A stretch of DNA of 10,114 bases from Muribaculaceae bacterium (GTDB lineage Bacteria > Bacteroidota > Bacteroidia > Bacteroidales > Muribaculaceae): assembly GCA_029056365.1 (NCBI GenBank), contig JAIDBM010000212.1:1-10114 (forward strand), read 5' to 3'. A program made the translations under genes and the position numbers. The notes beneath the pieces are model-generated. The model made no database searches. It saw nothing but the letters and a program-made list of their open reading frames with translations, and was not told the DNA's origin. Of the stretch, positions 1-6,765 are shown one piece after another; position 1 is the first letter of the stretch; each line of letters starts with the position of its first letter.

Positions 1-86
1 TCCTTCATCGCACCGCTGCCGATTACTTCATCCACGAACTCAACGGGAGTTCCGTCGGTCGCTGTAAGTTTGATTGTCTGTGCCAT
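1..86 (-). CDS. Probable TerY-P triad protein kinase, N-terminal fragment (truncated by window edge)
   Basis: Only the first 28 codons lie in the window; the gene continues past the left edge. The visible peptide begins MAQTIKLTATDG and ends in IGSGAMK, which resembles the glycine-rich nucleotide-binding loop of a Ser/Thr kinase preceded by its first beta strand. The ATG lies 5 nt after the stop codon of the PP2C phosphatase gene, so the two are almost certainly co-transcribed. In TerY-phosphorylation systems a kinase is the usual third partner beside TerY and PP2C, and it would oppose the phosphatase. The family call rests on this short glycine-rich stretch and on gene order. No catalytic loop can be seen, so another protein with a glycine-rich N-terminus cannot be excluded. 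Confidence 0.65.
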   Translation of the reverse strand, partial: MAQTIKLTATDGTPVEFVDEVIGSGAMK

Positions 87-91
87 AAGCT

Positions 92-1540
92 TTAATAAAG
101 GATTGCTATTGTTCGGTCATCGTGGTTGCCTGGACTCCAGAAGTCGAGCCAGCCCAAGAGCTGGTCTTTCGCTGCCTCGTTATCGTCGGTGAGGTCGACA
201 CCGCCGATGCCATCGTCCGGGAAACCGTTTTTGAGTCTGTTGTAGAACTCCTCCCACTTGGCATAGTCGTTGAGATTCTTGTCCGTCTCAAACATCGGGT
301 CTGATATGCCGTCGCTCATCAGGAACAGAGCTGTGAAGTCCGGAACAATCGCCATTCGAAGACGCTTGCTGACAACATCCGGGTCACGGAATATCTCGGG
401 CATTGTCAGGAAACGTGTCTGACCTGAGAACTCACCTTCATCGGGAGTGCCAAGCAGTTTTGCTGTCTTATTGTCAGCATCAAAGAGGCACATGGCACCA
501 TCGCCAACCCAGAATGATGCGATAAACCATCCGAAATCGTATTTCTTGCATACGGCAAACATAAGGGTTGTCGCAAAGTCCTTTAACCTGGCTTCTTCAT
601 TGGCTTCGGCAACTTTCCTGACAGCCTCGTGGGCTTTCATCGCACCTTTATAGATTATGTCGATTACGTGGCGGGTAACGTCTGTGCGCTTCCCCTGATT
701 TTCACGGTCGGCCTCATATTCACGTATAGAAGCCTCGAATTCCGGATTGTCAAGAAGGAGACTCTTGCAGTGGTCAATCACTGTCTTGCATGCCACCTCC
801 GAACCCTTGCGGGAATATTTGGCGGAACCGGCACCATCGGCTACGGCGATTATATACCAGTCGGACTCATCACAGTGGAAAAGGCTGAAATGGTCGTCTC
901 GGGCCTTGCCCTCCTGTGCATGACTGCGTCCTCGCTGACTTGCCGCCACAATATCCTTCTTAGGCATTCCGTCAGCCCCGGCCTCAACTTTCACATATCC
1001 GGTCGCGCTGTCCGGCTTGTAATACGGAATGTCGGTATCAGTGGGAATATTACGCCAGAGGTCTCTGGGATTGGGGTTGAACGCTACAGGAATCGCAATT
1101 TCCGACACCGGCTCACCCTCTACAGTTTTAAAACGAAGTTTCAGCGAGTAATCGCCTGCCATCCTTGGGCTGCCGCTCAGCGAACATTTGCCATCGCGGC
1201 CTACTGCAAGCATCAGGCCGAGTTCTTCCGCTCCAACAAGTTCAATGTCGGAAATTTTGTCGACGGGAAGGTTAAAGAATACGCTGTACTCTTTTTTCAC
1301 TGTTCCGTTCGGAAAACGAAGTCCGAGCCGACGAACTTCATTTTCAATCATTATTCGTTGATTCATACGTTCTTCGTTGAAAGAGTTCCACAACGAACCG
1401 ATAGCCCAGTTGAGGAACGATTCCTTGTCGGCAGCAGAAACACCAGCCTTTAGCAATGCCTTGTCGAGAGCCCTCGCCGACTCATTGAGCCGGCATGCTG
1501 TCTGATTCCTCCGTGTTGCCCTTCGTTGTTTTCTGTCCAT
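92..1540 (-). CDS. PP2C-family protein phosphatase with Ig-like N-terminal domain (TerY-P triad)
   Basis: A 482-residue protein predicted to be a cytosolic metal-dependent Ser/Thr phosphatase. Residues 1-75 are charged and mostly helical. Residues about 80-155 read as a beta-sandwich of the putative Ig/cadherin-like type (SGSPRMAGDYSLKLRF). The PP2C domain fills about 200-482. Its metal-site acids are visible: RDDHF at 214-218, VADGAG at 233-238, VGDG at 345-348, MSDGISD at 408-414 and the terminal DDRT at 474-477. These are the positions that hold the two Mn/Mg ions in the PP2C family, so the enzyme looks catalytically intact. It lies 10 nt after terY and 5 nt before the probable kinase, which makes it the phosphatase arm of the triad. 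Likely substrates are TerY-like vWA or TerD partners (inference). The Ig-like part may dock to them. There is no signal peptide or membrane segment. Confidence 0.88.
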   Translation of the reverse strand: MDRKQRRATRRNQTACRLNESARALDKALLKAGVSAADKESFLNWAIGSLWNSFNEERMNQRIMIENEVRRLGLRFPNGTVKKEYSVFFNLPVDKISDIELVGAEELGLMLAVGRDGKCSLSGSPRMAGDYSLKLRFKTVEGEPVSEIAIPVAFNPNPRDLWRNIPTDTDIPYYKPDSATGYVKVEAGADGMPKKDIVAASQRGRSHAQEGKARDDHFSLFHCDESDWYIIAVADGAGSAKYSRKGSEVACKTVIDHCKSLLLDNPEFEASIREYEADRENQGKRTDVTRHVIDIIYKGAMKAHEAVRKVAEANEEARLKDFATTLMFAVCKKYDFGWFIASFWVGDGAMCLFDADNKTAKLLGTPDEGEFSGQTRFLTMPEIFRDPDVVSKRLRMAIVPDFTALFLMSDGISDPMFETDKNLNDYAKWEEFYNRLKNGFPDDGIGGVDLTDDNEAAKDQLLGWLDFWSPGNHDDRTIAILY

Positions 1541-1550
1541 GATTTTCTTT

Positions 1551-2594
1551 TTATCCCAAGCCGCGTGTTATGTCCATACCGCCCGGATCAGCCGCACCAA
1601 GAGTGCCTTGTATTCCGCACCACGGGCATACGTTTGTGTTGCTTTCTCCAACACAGAATATACTGCCACACTCACACACAACCACACCAAGCTGATTGCC
1701 ACAGCAGGGGCAAGCGGGTACTCCCACAAGCTCGGTTGTGTTTATTTTTGTCGGTTTGCCGTCTGAAAGACTTGTGTATGTCTCTCTGTCAATGGGATAG
1801 GCACCTACAAGCCTGAAGTCAATAGAATTGATCATTTCAAGTCCTTCCATAGGCCGATTGCGACGAGCATACTTTACAAGATAATCCTGCCTTGTTGTCT
1901 GGCATCGACCATGGAGAACAACGAATTTTTCGTCAGGAGTGTAACGGTTCTCACGCGTGTCAACTTTTTCAAGGCTGATTCCTGTGGTCGGTGCAAGTTT
2001 TACCGCATCAGTGTTCTGTTCGCTCACCGACATGCTTGTAGTCTTGATTGAAGCGGTAATCCACCTGAAGAACTTGCCGAACGACTCAGGGTCGGTTTCT
2101 TTCAGAAGAAGAATGTCATCCGTAATCTGTGCGAGTGTATGTACGTTGACATTGTCGCCTATCGACACCGCCACAAGACTGCAGTGCCTGCGATACTTCC
2201 CGTTCCAGCGACGGAAGGCGTCGGCACAGTCATCTGTAGGATTTCCGTCGGTAAAGAGGAAGATAATCGGTTTCCAGTCGCCCTTCTGCTCCAGCGTGGT
2301 TTTCTGAATGTTCCGGTCCATGTCGTCCATCAGACATTCAAGCCCCTTCCCAAGCGAAGTTCCGCCGCCGACAGGGAATGTGGGAGGATAGAACTTGTAA
2401 AGTTCTGTAAGAGGCGAAAGCACCTTGGCCTTACCTGCAAACACAATGATTGAAACAAACACTGTTTCGAGAGCGTAAGGGTCGACACGCAGATTCTGAA
2501 TAATCGTGCGCATACCCTCCTGTACCTGTTCGATGGGTGTGCCCACCATCGACTCAGACACATCTACCAGGAAATAAATCGGTAATCTACGCAT
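1551..2594 (-). CDS. terY: TerY-like vWA protein with C-terminal zinc ribbon (TerY-C)
   Basis: A 347-residue protein. Residues 1-185 are a von Willebrand A domain with a complete MIDAS metal site: D11-x-S13-x-S15, T79 in GGGTSLG, and D116 in FTDG. The stretch around 190-285 is a linker or small beta domain. The tail carries eight cysteines (C295, C297, C298, C307, C309, C314, C323, C326), arranged as a double zinc ribbon ending CPWCG, as in the TerY-C metal-binding domain. The start is set by the MRRLP sequence, which the two shorter vWA paralogues upstream share. Among the three vWA genes this one sits next to the PP2C and kinase genes, so it is the best candidate for the true TerY of the triad. 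The symbol is given by domain layout. Tellurite resistance itself is not shown. Confidence 0.87.
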   Translation of the reverse strand: MRRLPIYFLVDVSESMVGTPIEQVQEGMRTIIQNLRVDPYALETVFVSIIVFAGKAKVLSPLTELYKFYPPTFPVGGGTSLGKGLECLMDDMDRNIQKTTLEQKGDWKPIIFLFTDGNPTDDCADAFRRWNGKYRRHCSLVAVSIGDNVNVHTLAQITDDILLLKETDPESFGKFFRWITASIKTTSMSVSEQNTDAVKLAPTTGISLEKVDTRENRYTPDEKFVVLHGRCQTTRQDYLVKYARRNRPMEGLEMINSIDFRLVGAYPIDRETYTSLSDGKPTKINTTELVGVPACPCCGNQLGVVVCECGSIFCVGESNTNVCPWCGIQGTLGAADPGGMDITRGLG

Positions 2595-2633
2595 ATGTCT
2601 ATGTTACTTTTTTCAACTTCCGCCGAATATACT

Positions 2634-3272
2634 TTACTGTACAACCGGTGGCATGAATTTACTTGGAGAAAGATACACAGTTCCGGGGCCCGTTATACGC
2701 ATCATGCTTAAACCTTCGCCTCCCAGCAGATTGCCAAGCGACCAGTTGGACTGCATACGGTTATCCGAAATATTCAGCAGTGCGATTATATGGTCCTCGT
2801 CTACCTCGATAGTTTCCCCGTGCTGCAGGTTTATCGTAATCGGTGCGCCCTTTGTGTCAAGGAATACAGTTGAACTGCCCTGAATCTTCTGTAAGAACAG
2901 CCCCATACCTCCCGTCAATCCTGAAATCGACAGTTTTGTGTTAATGTTAACGCGGTTGTTTGAACCTACATAAACGCCACGATGGCATATCATTGTCTCA
3001 CCGTTAAGCTTTACGTGAAGCAGACCGAACCGACTGCCGATAACAACCTTACGCGGCATATTGGATACATTGTGAAGTCGCAGGATAAACAAGGATTCAC
3101 CCGAAAGTTTCGCGCCAAGTATCCGGCCAAGGCCCGAGCCGTTGAAGCTAAGTTCCTTCTCTATTCCGGCTTCGAGATATATCACAGAACCTTTCTCAGC
3201 ATAGAAATCCTCTCCGGGCGACAATGTCACCTCCAGATGCTGAACAAATTGTCCTACAAGTTTACAGTTCAT
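2634..3272 (-). CDS. AIM24 family protein
   Basis: A 212-residue protein of the AIM24/TIGR00266 family, which is near the usual length of about 200-250 residues. It is rich in short beta strands and glycine turns (LSPGEDFYAEKGSVIYLEAGIE near the N-terminus, then GGMGLFLQKIQGSSTVFL and GPGTVYLSPSKF), typical of this stacked-beta fold. No signal peptide, membrane helix or catalytic residue is evident. The biochemical role is not established; the yeast namesake is a mitochondrial inner-membrane protein, and bacterial members often sit beside TerD-type genes. It starts 12 nt after the second short vWA gene and ends 39 nt before terY, so it is a fixed part of this operon. A scaffold or membrane-associated partner for the vWA and TerD proteins is a reasonable inference. 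Confidence 0.85.
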   Translation of the reverse strand: MNCKLVGQFVQHLEVTLSPGEDFYAEKGSVIYLEAGIEKELSFNGSGLGRILGAKLSGESLFILRLHNVSNMPRKVVIGSRFGLLHVKLNGETMICHRGVYVGSNNRVNINTKLSISGLTGGMGLFLQKIQGSSTVFLDTKGAPITINLQHGETIEVDEDHIIALLNISDNRMQSNWSLGNLLGGEGLSMMRITGPGTVYLSPSKFMPPVVQ

Positions 3273-3284
3273 ACTGATAGTGAA

Positions 3285-3920
3285 TTAAATGATTACGTTC
3301 ACTTCTGCCGGAGGGGGAGGAAGTACAAGGTCTTCAGTGGCACCGATGCTGCGGTTACCTACTCCGATAGAGTCAGACACCCATTTGAAAAACTTCCTGA
3401 AGGCGGTGCTGTCGACTGTATCAAGTGAATATACCTCATCGGTAAGTTCTTTAAGCGGTTCGGTTTTTGCGCTCATTCCGGCGGCACAAGCTATAACGCT
3501 TGCAAAATGACGTTTCTTTACCTCAGGTATCATCTCTTTATAAAGCAGACTGTCGGAAGGCTTGCCATCGGTCATGAGGAAAAGCAAAGGCATCCAGTCG
3601 CCCTTCCGGTCAGGAGTGCCGAGGCGTACTTCCTGGTCGATTTTTTCGCAAAGAAGTTTCAATGCCGCACCGGTATGTGTAGGGCCACTCTCAGGTGTGG
3701 TTATTTCCGGGAGCTGAAGTTCGTCGAGTGGTGTAAGCGGTAGAATCTGCTTTACATCGCGGTCGAACGTGATAATACTGATATTTACAGATTCCAATGC
3801 AAATGGGTCCTGACGGAGGCTTGAAACCATAGCTTCAAGACCAACCTTTACCGATTCAATCGGTTCGCCACGCATTGAGCCGGAGGTGTCTATGAGAAGA
3901 TATACTGGAAGACGTCTCAT
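3285..3920 (-). CDS. Short vWA (TerY-like) protein with polyproline C-terminal tail
   Basis: A cytosolic vWA protein of 211 residues from the chosen start. The MIDAS motif is intact: D11-x-S13-x-S15 (DTSGSM), a threonine at 81 or 83 (PTHTG), and D118 (MTDG). It also has the KGDW block seen in both paralogues. I chose the ATG at 3920 because it gives MRRLPVYLL, matching the exact start of the other two vWA proteins, and because an A-rich stretch precedes it. An in-frame ATG at 3956 would add 12 residues, but it lies inside the arm of a strong hairpin, so it is either unused or regulated. The C-terminus PPPPAEVNVII closely resembles that of the upstream paralogue. There is no zinc ribbon. The likely role is a metal-dependent protein-binding partner in the Ter complex. 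Confidence 0.85.
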   Translation of the reverse strand: MRRLPVYLLIDTSGSMRGEPIESVKVGLEAMVSSLRQDPFALESVNISIITFDRDVKQILPLTPLDELQLPEITTPESGPTHTGAALKLLCEKIDQEVRLGTPDRKGDWMPLLFLMTDGKPSDSLLYKEMIPEVKKRHFASVIACAAGMSAKTEPLKELTDEVYSLDTVDSTAFRKFFKWVSDSIGVGNRSIGATEDLVLPPPPAEVNVII

Positions 3921-3950
3921 TGATTTTTCGATGTTTTGGGCGGGATGAGA

Positions 3951-3989
3951 GTTCATTCCTCTTTCCCGATTCGGGAAGGAGGAATGAAC
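3951..3989. repeat. Near-perfect inverted repeat (hairpin) between the two short vWA genes
   Basis: Arms 3951-3969 and 3971-3989 are 19 nt each with one mismatch (3962/3978), around a single central base. The hairpin begins 23 nt after the stop codon of the upstream vWA gene. In the minus-strand mRNA its second arm contains GAGGA and the ATG at 3956, while the first arm contains CCTCCTT, so a purine-rich start site would be paired away. No T-run follows on the minus strand. On the plus strand it is followed by ATATATTTTT (3991-4000), but no plus-strand gene lies upstream. It could be an mRNA processing or stability element, or a translational gate, in the middle of the operon. Confidence 0.75.
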
Positions 3990-4011
3990 GATATATTTTT
4001 AGAGCCGGTTC

Positions 4012-4650
4012 TTAAACTACAATGTTCACTTCGGGCGGGGGCGGCGGAAGTTCGCTGATAGTGGTGGCTTCGGCCCCAGTCTCCTCAACCTTCATGCTGC
4101 CGGAGCTTACCGATGCGGAAACCCACTTGAAGAATGCCTTGATGGTGGCGCTGTCGGCGGTGTCGAGCGATACCACACATTCGGTGATTTTCTTCAATGT
4201 GTCGGTATTCGCGCCGGCACCGGCGGCGCAGGCTACTACCATACCCCATTTGCGTTTGTTGAACTCTGCAAGTCCTTTGTTTAGGTCGTCGGTAGGCTCG
4301 CCGTCGGTCATAATGAACACGAGAGGTTTCCAGTCGCCCTTCTGTTCCGCAGTGGTTTTGGTAACTTCCTGGTCGGCCCTCTGAGCCAACAGGGCGAGCG
4401 CCTCGCCGAGAGCGGTGCAGCCGCTGGCCTGAATAGCGGGCTGCTGGAAGGCCGACAGTTCGGCCAGCGGAGAAACCTGACGGGCACTGCTGTCGAAGGT
4501 GATGATGCTGAGGTAGGCGGTCTCAAGTGCGTAGGGGTCCTGACGCAGAGTTGAAACCAACACCTGTACACCGTTCTTTACCGCCTCGATGGGTTCGCCA
4601 AACATCGAGCCGGAGCAGTCAAGGAGCAGATATACGGGTAATCTTCTCAT
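4012..4650 (-). CDS. Short vWA (TerY-like) protein with polyproline C-terminal tail
   Basis: A 212-residue protein made almost entirely of a vWA domain, with the complete MIDAS site D11-x-S13-x-S15 (DCSGSM), T79 (GCTALG) and D116 (MTDGEPTDD). Residues 1-6 (MRRLPV) match the start of its downstream paralogue. After about residue 183 it becomes a flexible tail ending ELPPPPPEVNIVV. The ATG lies 2 nt after the stop codon of the third terD gene, so translation of the two is probably coupled. It lacks the eight-cysteine ribbon of the longer TerY at 1551-2594 and cannot bind zinc in that way. vWA domains of this kind bind partner proteins through a Mg2+ ion, and a TerD-class protein is the obvious candidate partner. 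No enzyme activity is expected. Confidence 0.88.
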   Translation of the reverse strand: MRRLPVYLLLDCSGSMFGEPIEAVKNGVQVLVSTLRQDPYALETAYLSIITFDSSARQVSPLAELSAFQQPAIQASGCTALGEALALLAQRADQEVTKTTAEQKGDWKPLVFIMTDGEPTDDLNKGLAEFNKRKWGMVVACAAGAGANTDTLKKITECVVSLDTADSATIKAFFKWVSASVSSGSMKVEETGAEATTISELPPPPPEVNIVV

Positions 4651-4652
4651 GT

Positions 4653-5315
4653 TTATTTTGCGTAATTCGTTACTATGCGTCTGATTGTCTCGCAGAGGTT
4701 GGCATCTGGATAAGCATCACCGATAGCCGAGAATTTCCATTCACCGTTTCGACGATATAGTTTTCCCATTATCAGTGCGGTCATGCCCTTGTAGCGGGGT
4801 TCGGCCGCAACGTCATACGACGCGAACACTTCCTTGACCCGCTCGGGAGTTCCCTCGTACATGCGGATTGAAGCGTATGGAATCTGAGAGAAGTCCTCAT
4901 TACCGCAGTTGTTGAGAAAGAAGAAGATCTGGCTGACACCGGGATTTACACGATTCAGGTTAACAGTGATTATTTCATTGTCGAGGCCGTCATCGCCATC
5001 CTGATCACCTTTCAGGTCATCGCCACTATGGTGGAGAGCACGCTCATTTGAGTCTACTTTGCCGGGAGGCATGCCGTAGCGGGCAAGAAACTCCGGCTTG
5101 TAGAGAGGAGAATAAATGTGGTCGACAAGATTTCCGTTTGCATCAACCATAACACACGAGAGGTCAAGGTCAACGTCCTTTACTGATTTTCCAAAGCCGA
5201 GGAATCCTCCGGATACGATAGCGCCCCAGTTGCAACCGACACAGAAGTCGGTGAGTTTTGAGCCATTGCTCTTTTCGAGGTTGATACGCTGGCCTTTTTC
5301 AAGACGTATTGCCAT
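4653..5315 (-). CDS. TerD family protein, divergent TerZ/TerX-like member
   Basis: A 220-residue TerD-domain protein, longer and more divergent than its two neighbours. The N-terminal MAIRLEKGQRINLEK is the family signature. The first acidic calcium-site motif is DVDLDLS (47-53). The second region is HSGDDLKGDQDGDDGLDNE (96-114), richer in acids than in typical TerD. The C-terminal block GKLYRRNGEWKFSAIGDAY (184-202) is the conserved family end. An insertion near 68-92 (SPLYKPEFLARYGMPPGKVDSNERA) replaces the FYNN segment of classic TerD, a feature of the TerZ/TerX branch. TerD proteins are known to bind Ca2+ and are cytosolic. The gene lies 26 nt after the preceding terD and 2 nt before a vWA gene. 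Exact subfamily naming is uncertain. Confidence 0.87.
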   Translation of the reverse strand: MAIRLEKGQRINLEKSNGSKLTDFCVGCNWGAIVSGGFLGFGKSVKDVDLDLSCVMVDANGNLVDHIYSPLYKPEFLARYGMPPGKVDSNERALHHSGDDLKGDQDGDDGLDNEIITVNLNRVNPGVSQIFFFLNNCGNEDFSQIPYASIRMYEGTPERVKEVFASYDVAAEPRYKGMTALIMGKLYRRNGEWKFSAIGDAYPDANLCETIRRIVTNYAK

Positions 5316-5341
5316 AGCTTATTTGTTTTTCAGTTATACAA

Positions 5342-5896
5342 TCAGTTATATTTGTTCAGATATTCACCCAGACCTGCTTTCTGACCAGTTCCGATGGCCT
5401 CGAATTTCCACTGTCCGTTGCGCTTGTAAAGACGCCCGAACTCTATTGCTGTTTCCACCGAGAAATCCTCGTCGAGGTCATAACGAAGAATTTCCTCGCC
5501 ACTCGCAGCGTTGTAGATGCGGATGAAAGCGTTGCGCACCTGTCCGAAATTCTGCCTGCGTTCGTCTGCTTTGTGGATTGTTACAACAAATGTGATTTCT
5601 GTGGCGCGGGGGTCGATTTTCGAGAGGTCGATTCTGATGCTCTCGTCATCGCCCTCGCCCTCTCCTGTCAGGTTGTCGCCGGTATGTTCCACAGCCCCAT
5701 CCGGAGATTTCAGGTTGTTGTAGAACACGAAATATTCGTCTTCGAGAATTTTTCCGTTTTCACCAAGAATGAATGCTGATGCGTCAAGGTCGAAGTCAAC
5801 GCCTGTGCTCGACTGGTTGGTATCCCAACCGAGGCCGATTGTGAACTTGGGAAGCTCTACAGCCACCCGCTGTCCTTTTTCAAGATTTATTGCCAT
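5342..5896 (-). CDS. terD: TerD family Ca2+-binding stress protein
   Basis: A 184-residue protein, which is close to the 190-odd of classic TerD/TerE. It shows the full family pattern in order: MAINLEKGQR (1-10), GLGWD (21-25), the acidic loop DFDLDASAF (34-42), FVFYNN (56-61), the second acidic loop GDNLTGEGEGDDE (73-85), RRQNFGQVRNAFIRI (113-127), YDLDEDFSVETA (139-150) and the C-terminal LYKRNGQWKFEAIG (156-169). The aspartates at 34, 36, 38, 74, 83 and 84 would bind calcium as in characterised TerD. It appears fully intact. It has its own candidate promoter box 32 nt upstream of the ATG, so it may be transcribed even if the broken paralogue before it is not. The symbol is by family; TerE or TerZ naming would be equally defensible. 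Confidence 0.9.
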   Translation of the reverse strand: MAINLEKGQRVAVELPKFTIGLGWDTNQSSTGVDFDLDASAFILGENGKILEDEYFVFYNNLKSPDGAVEHTGDNLTGEGEGDDESIRIDLSKIDPRATEITFVVTIHKADERRQNFGQVRNAFIRIYNAASGEEILRYDLDEDFSVETAIEFGRLYKRNGQWKFEAIGTGQKAGLGEYLNKYN

Positions 5897-5922
5897 TGTT
5901 GAAATTCGTTTTTATGTTTCTT

Positions 5923-5941
5923 TGTTGCAAATTTAGCAACA
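5923..5941 (-). promoter_or_regulatory. Candidate promoter -7 box of intact terD, inside an inverted repeat
   Basis: On the minus strand, TAAATTTG (5935-5928) fits the Bacteroidota -7 consensus TAnnTTTG exactly and lies 32 nt before the terD ATG. I see no convincing TTTG at the -33 position. The box sits inside a 6-bp-arm inverted repeat, TGTTGC (5923-5928) and GCAACA (5936-5941), which could also be an operator. A 13-bp core of it recurs at 6763-6775. Confidence 0.5.
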
Positions 5942-6043
5942 TCTATTCAAAGCATTTAAAATCTGTAATGTTTCACTGTTAAACGCCCGAATATTGTTTT
6001 TGGAATCTGCAACATTGCAGACCGGACCAACAGCCGGGTATGA

Positions 6044-6604
6044 TCAGCCCACGTATTTGTCGACGAAGTACTGGAGGCCTCCTTTGTAGCCATTGCCGAT
6101 GGCCTCGAATTTCCACTGTCCGTTACGCTTGTACAGACGGCCGAATTCTACTGCAGTTTCTATCGAAAAGTCTTCATCAAGGTCGTATTTGGCTATTTCC
6201 TCGTTTGTTATCGCGTTGTAGATGCGGATATAGGAGTTGTGAACCTGTCCGAAGTTCTGACGACGCTGCTCCGCTTCATGAATGGTAACAGTGAAGATGA
6301 TTTACTGAATGCGGGGGTCGACTTTCGACAAATCAACAGTCAAGGTCTCGTCGTCACCACCGTCGCTGTTGCCTCCGGTGAGGTCGTCGCCTGACGATTC
6401 CACTGCCTTGTCAGGAGAAATCTGATTGTTGTAGAACACGAAAAACTCGTCCTGCGGAAGTTTCTTGTTTTCACCGAGCATGAAAGCCGATGCGTCAAGG
6501 TCAAAGTCGTACCCCGTGCTTGTGTTGGGGTCCCAGCCAAGACCAACTCCTACCTTCTGGAGTCCGATCTCGATGCGCTGGCCTTTCTGAAGATTGATTG
6601 CCAT
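6044..6604 (-). pseudogene. terD: TerD paralogue interrupted by one in-frame stop codon
   Basis: Read through, this is a 186-codon terD closely similar to the next gene: MAINLQKGQR, DFDLDASAF, FVFYNN, GDDLTGGNSDGGDDE and, near the end, FGRLYKRNGQWKFEAIGNGYKGG with its own TGA at 6044. Codon 101 (6304-6302) is TAA where the paralogue has GAA (glutamate 100), a single G-to-T change on the coding strand. The 85 codons after it stay in frame, have no other stop and keep the family residues, so this is not a frameshift and looks recent. The shortened product would be 100 residues with both acidic loops but without the C-terminal half of the fold, and is probably unstable. No start codon is apparent for re-initiation just after the stop. 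A sequencing error or a mixed population cannot be excluded. Confidence 0.85.
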
Positions 6605-6765
6605 TTTATATTAATTTATTTAAAGTCAAGTTTTTAAAAGTCACAATTTGAGAAGTCCGTGCAACAGCTCGATTTTATAACGTTCCAATCCAGTCACAGC
6701 TTCATGGTTTCAAATACTGCAAGGTTTCAGCGTAAGCCAGGAGGCGTGAAACACCCCCTCAATTG

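Noticed and set aside
629..1453. A 274-codon open frame on the plus strand
   Set aside because: It lies entirely antisense to the PP2C gene, has no recognisable domain, and the opposite strand has clear catalytic motifs throughout.
3951..4000. Rho-independent terminator at the hairpin
   Set aside because: No T-run follows in the direction of the operon. The T-run is on the plus-strand side, where no gene reads in.
5398..6290. Near-identical nucleotide blocks about 700 nt apart
   Set aside because: They are the conserved C-terminal coding blocks of two tandem terD paralogues, not a mobile or CRISPR repeat.
6040..6604. Frameshift in the first terD
   Set aside because: Codon-by-codon reading stays in one frame from 6604 to 6044; only the TAA at 6304-6302 interrupts it.
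1..6604. Calling the operon a tellurite-resistance determinant
   Set aside because: Family names come from that phenotype, but nothing in the sequence shows it, and TerC is not visible here.
6622..6643. Direct repeat AAAGTCA, two copies 15 nt apart near the first terD start
   Set aside because: Too short in AT-rich DNA to support an operator claim.
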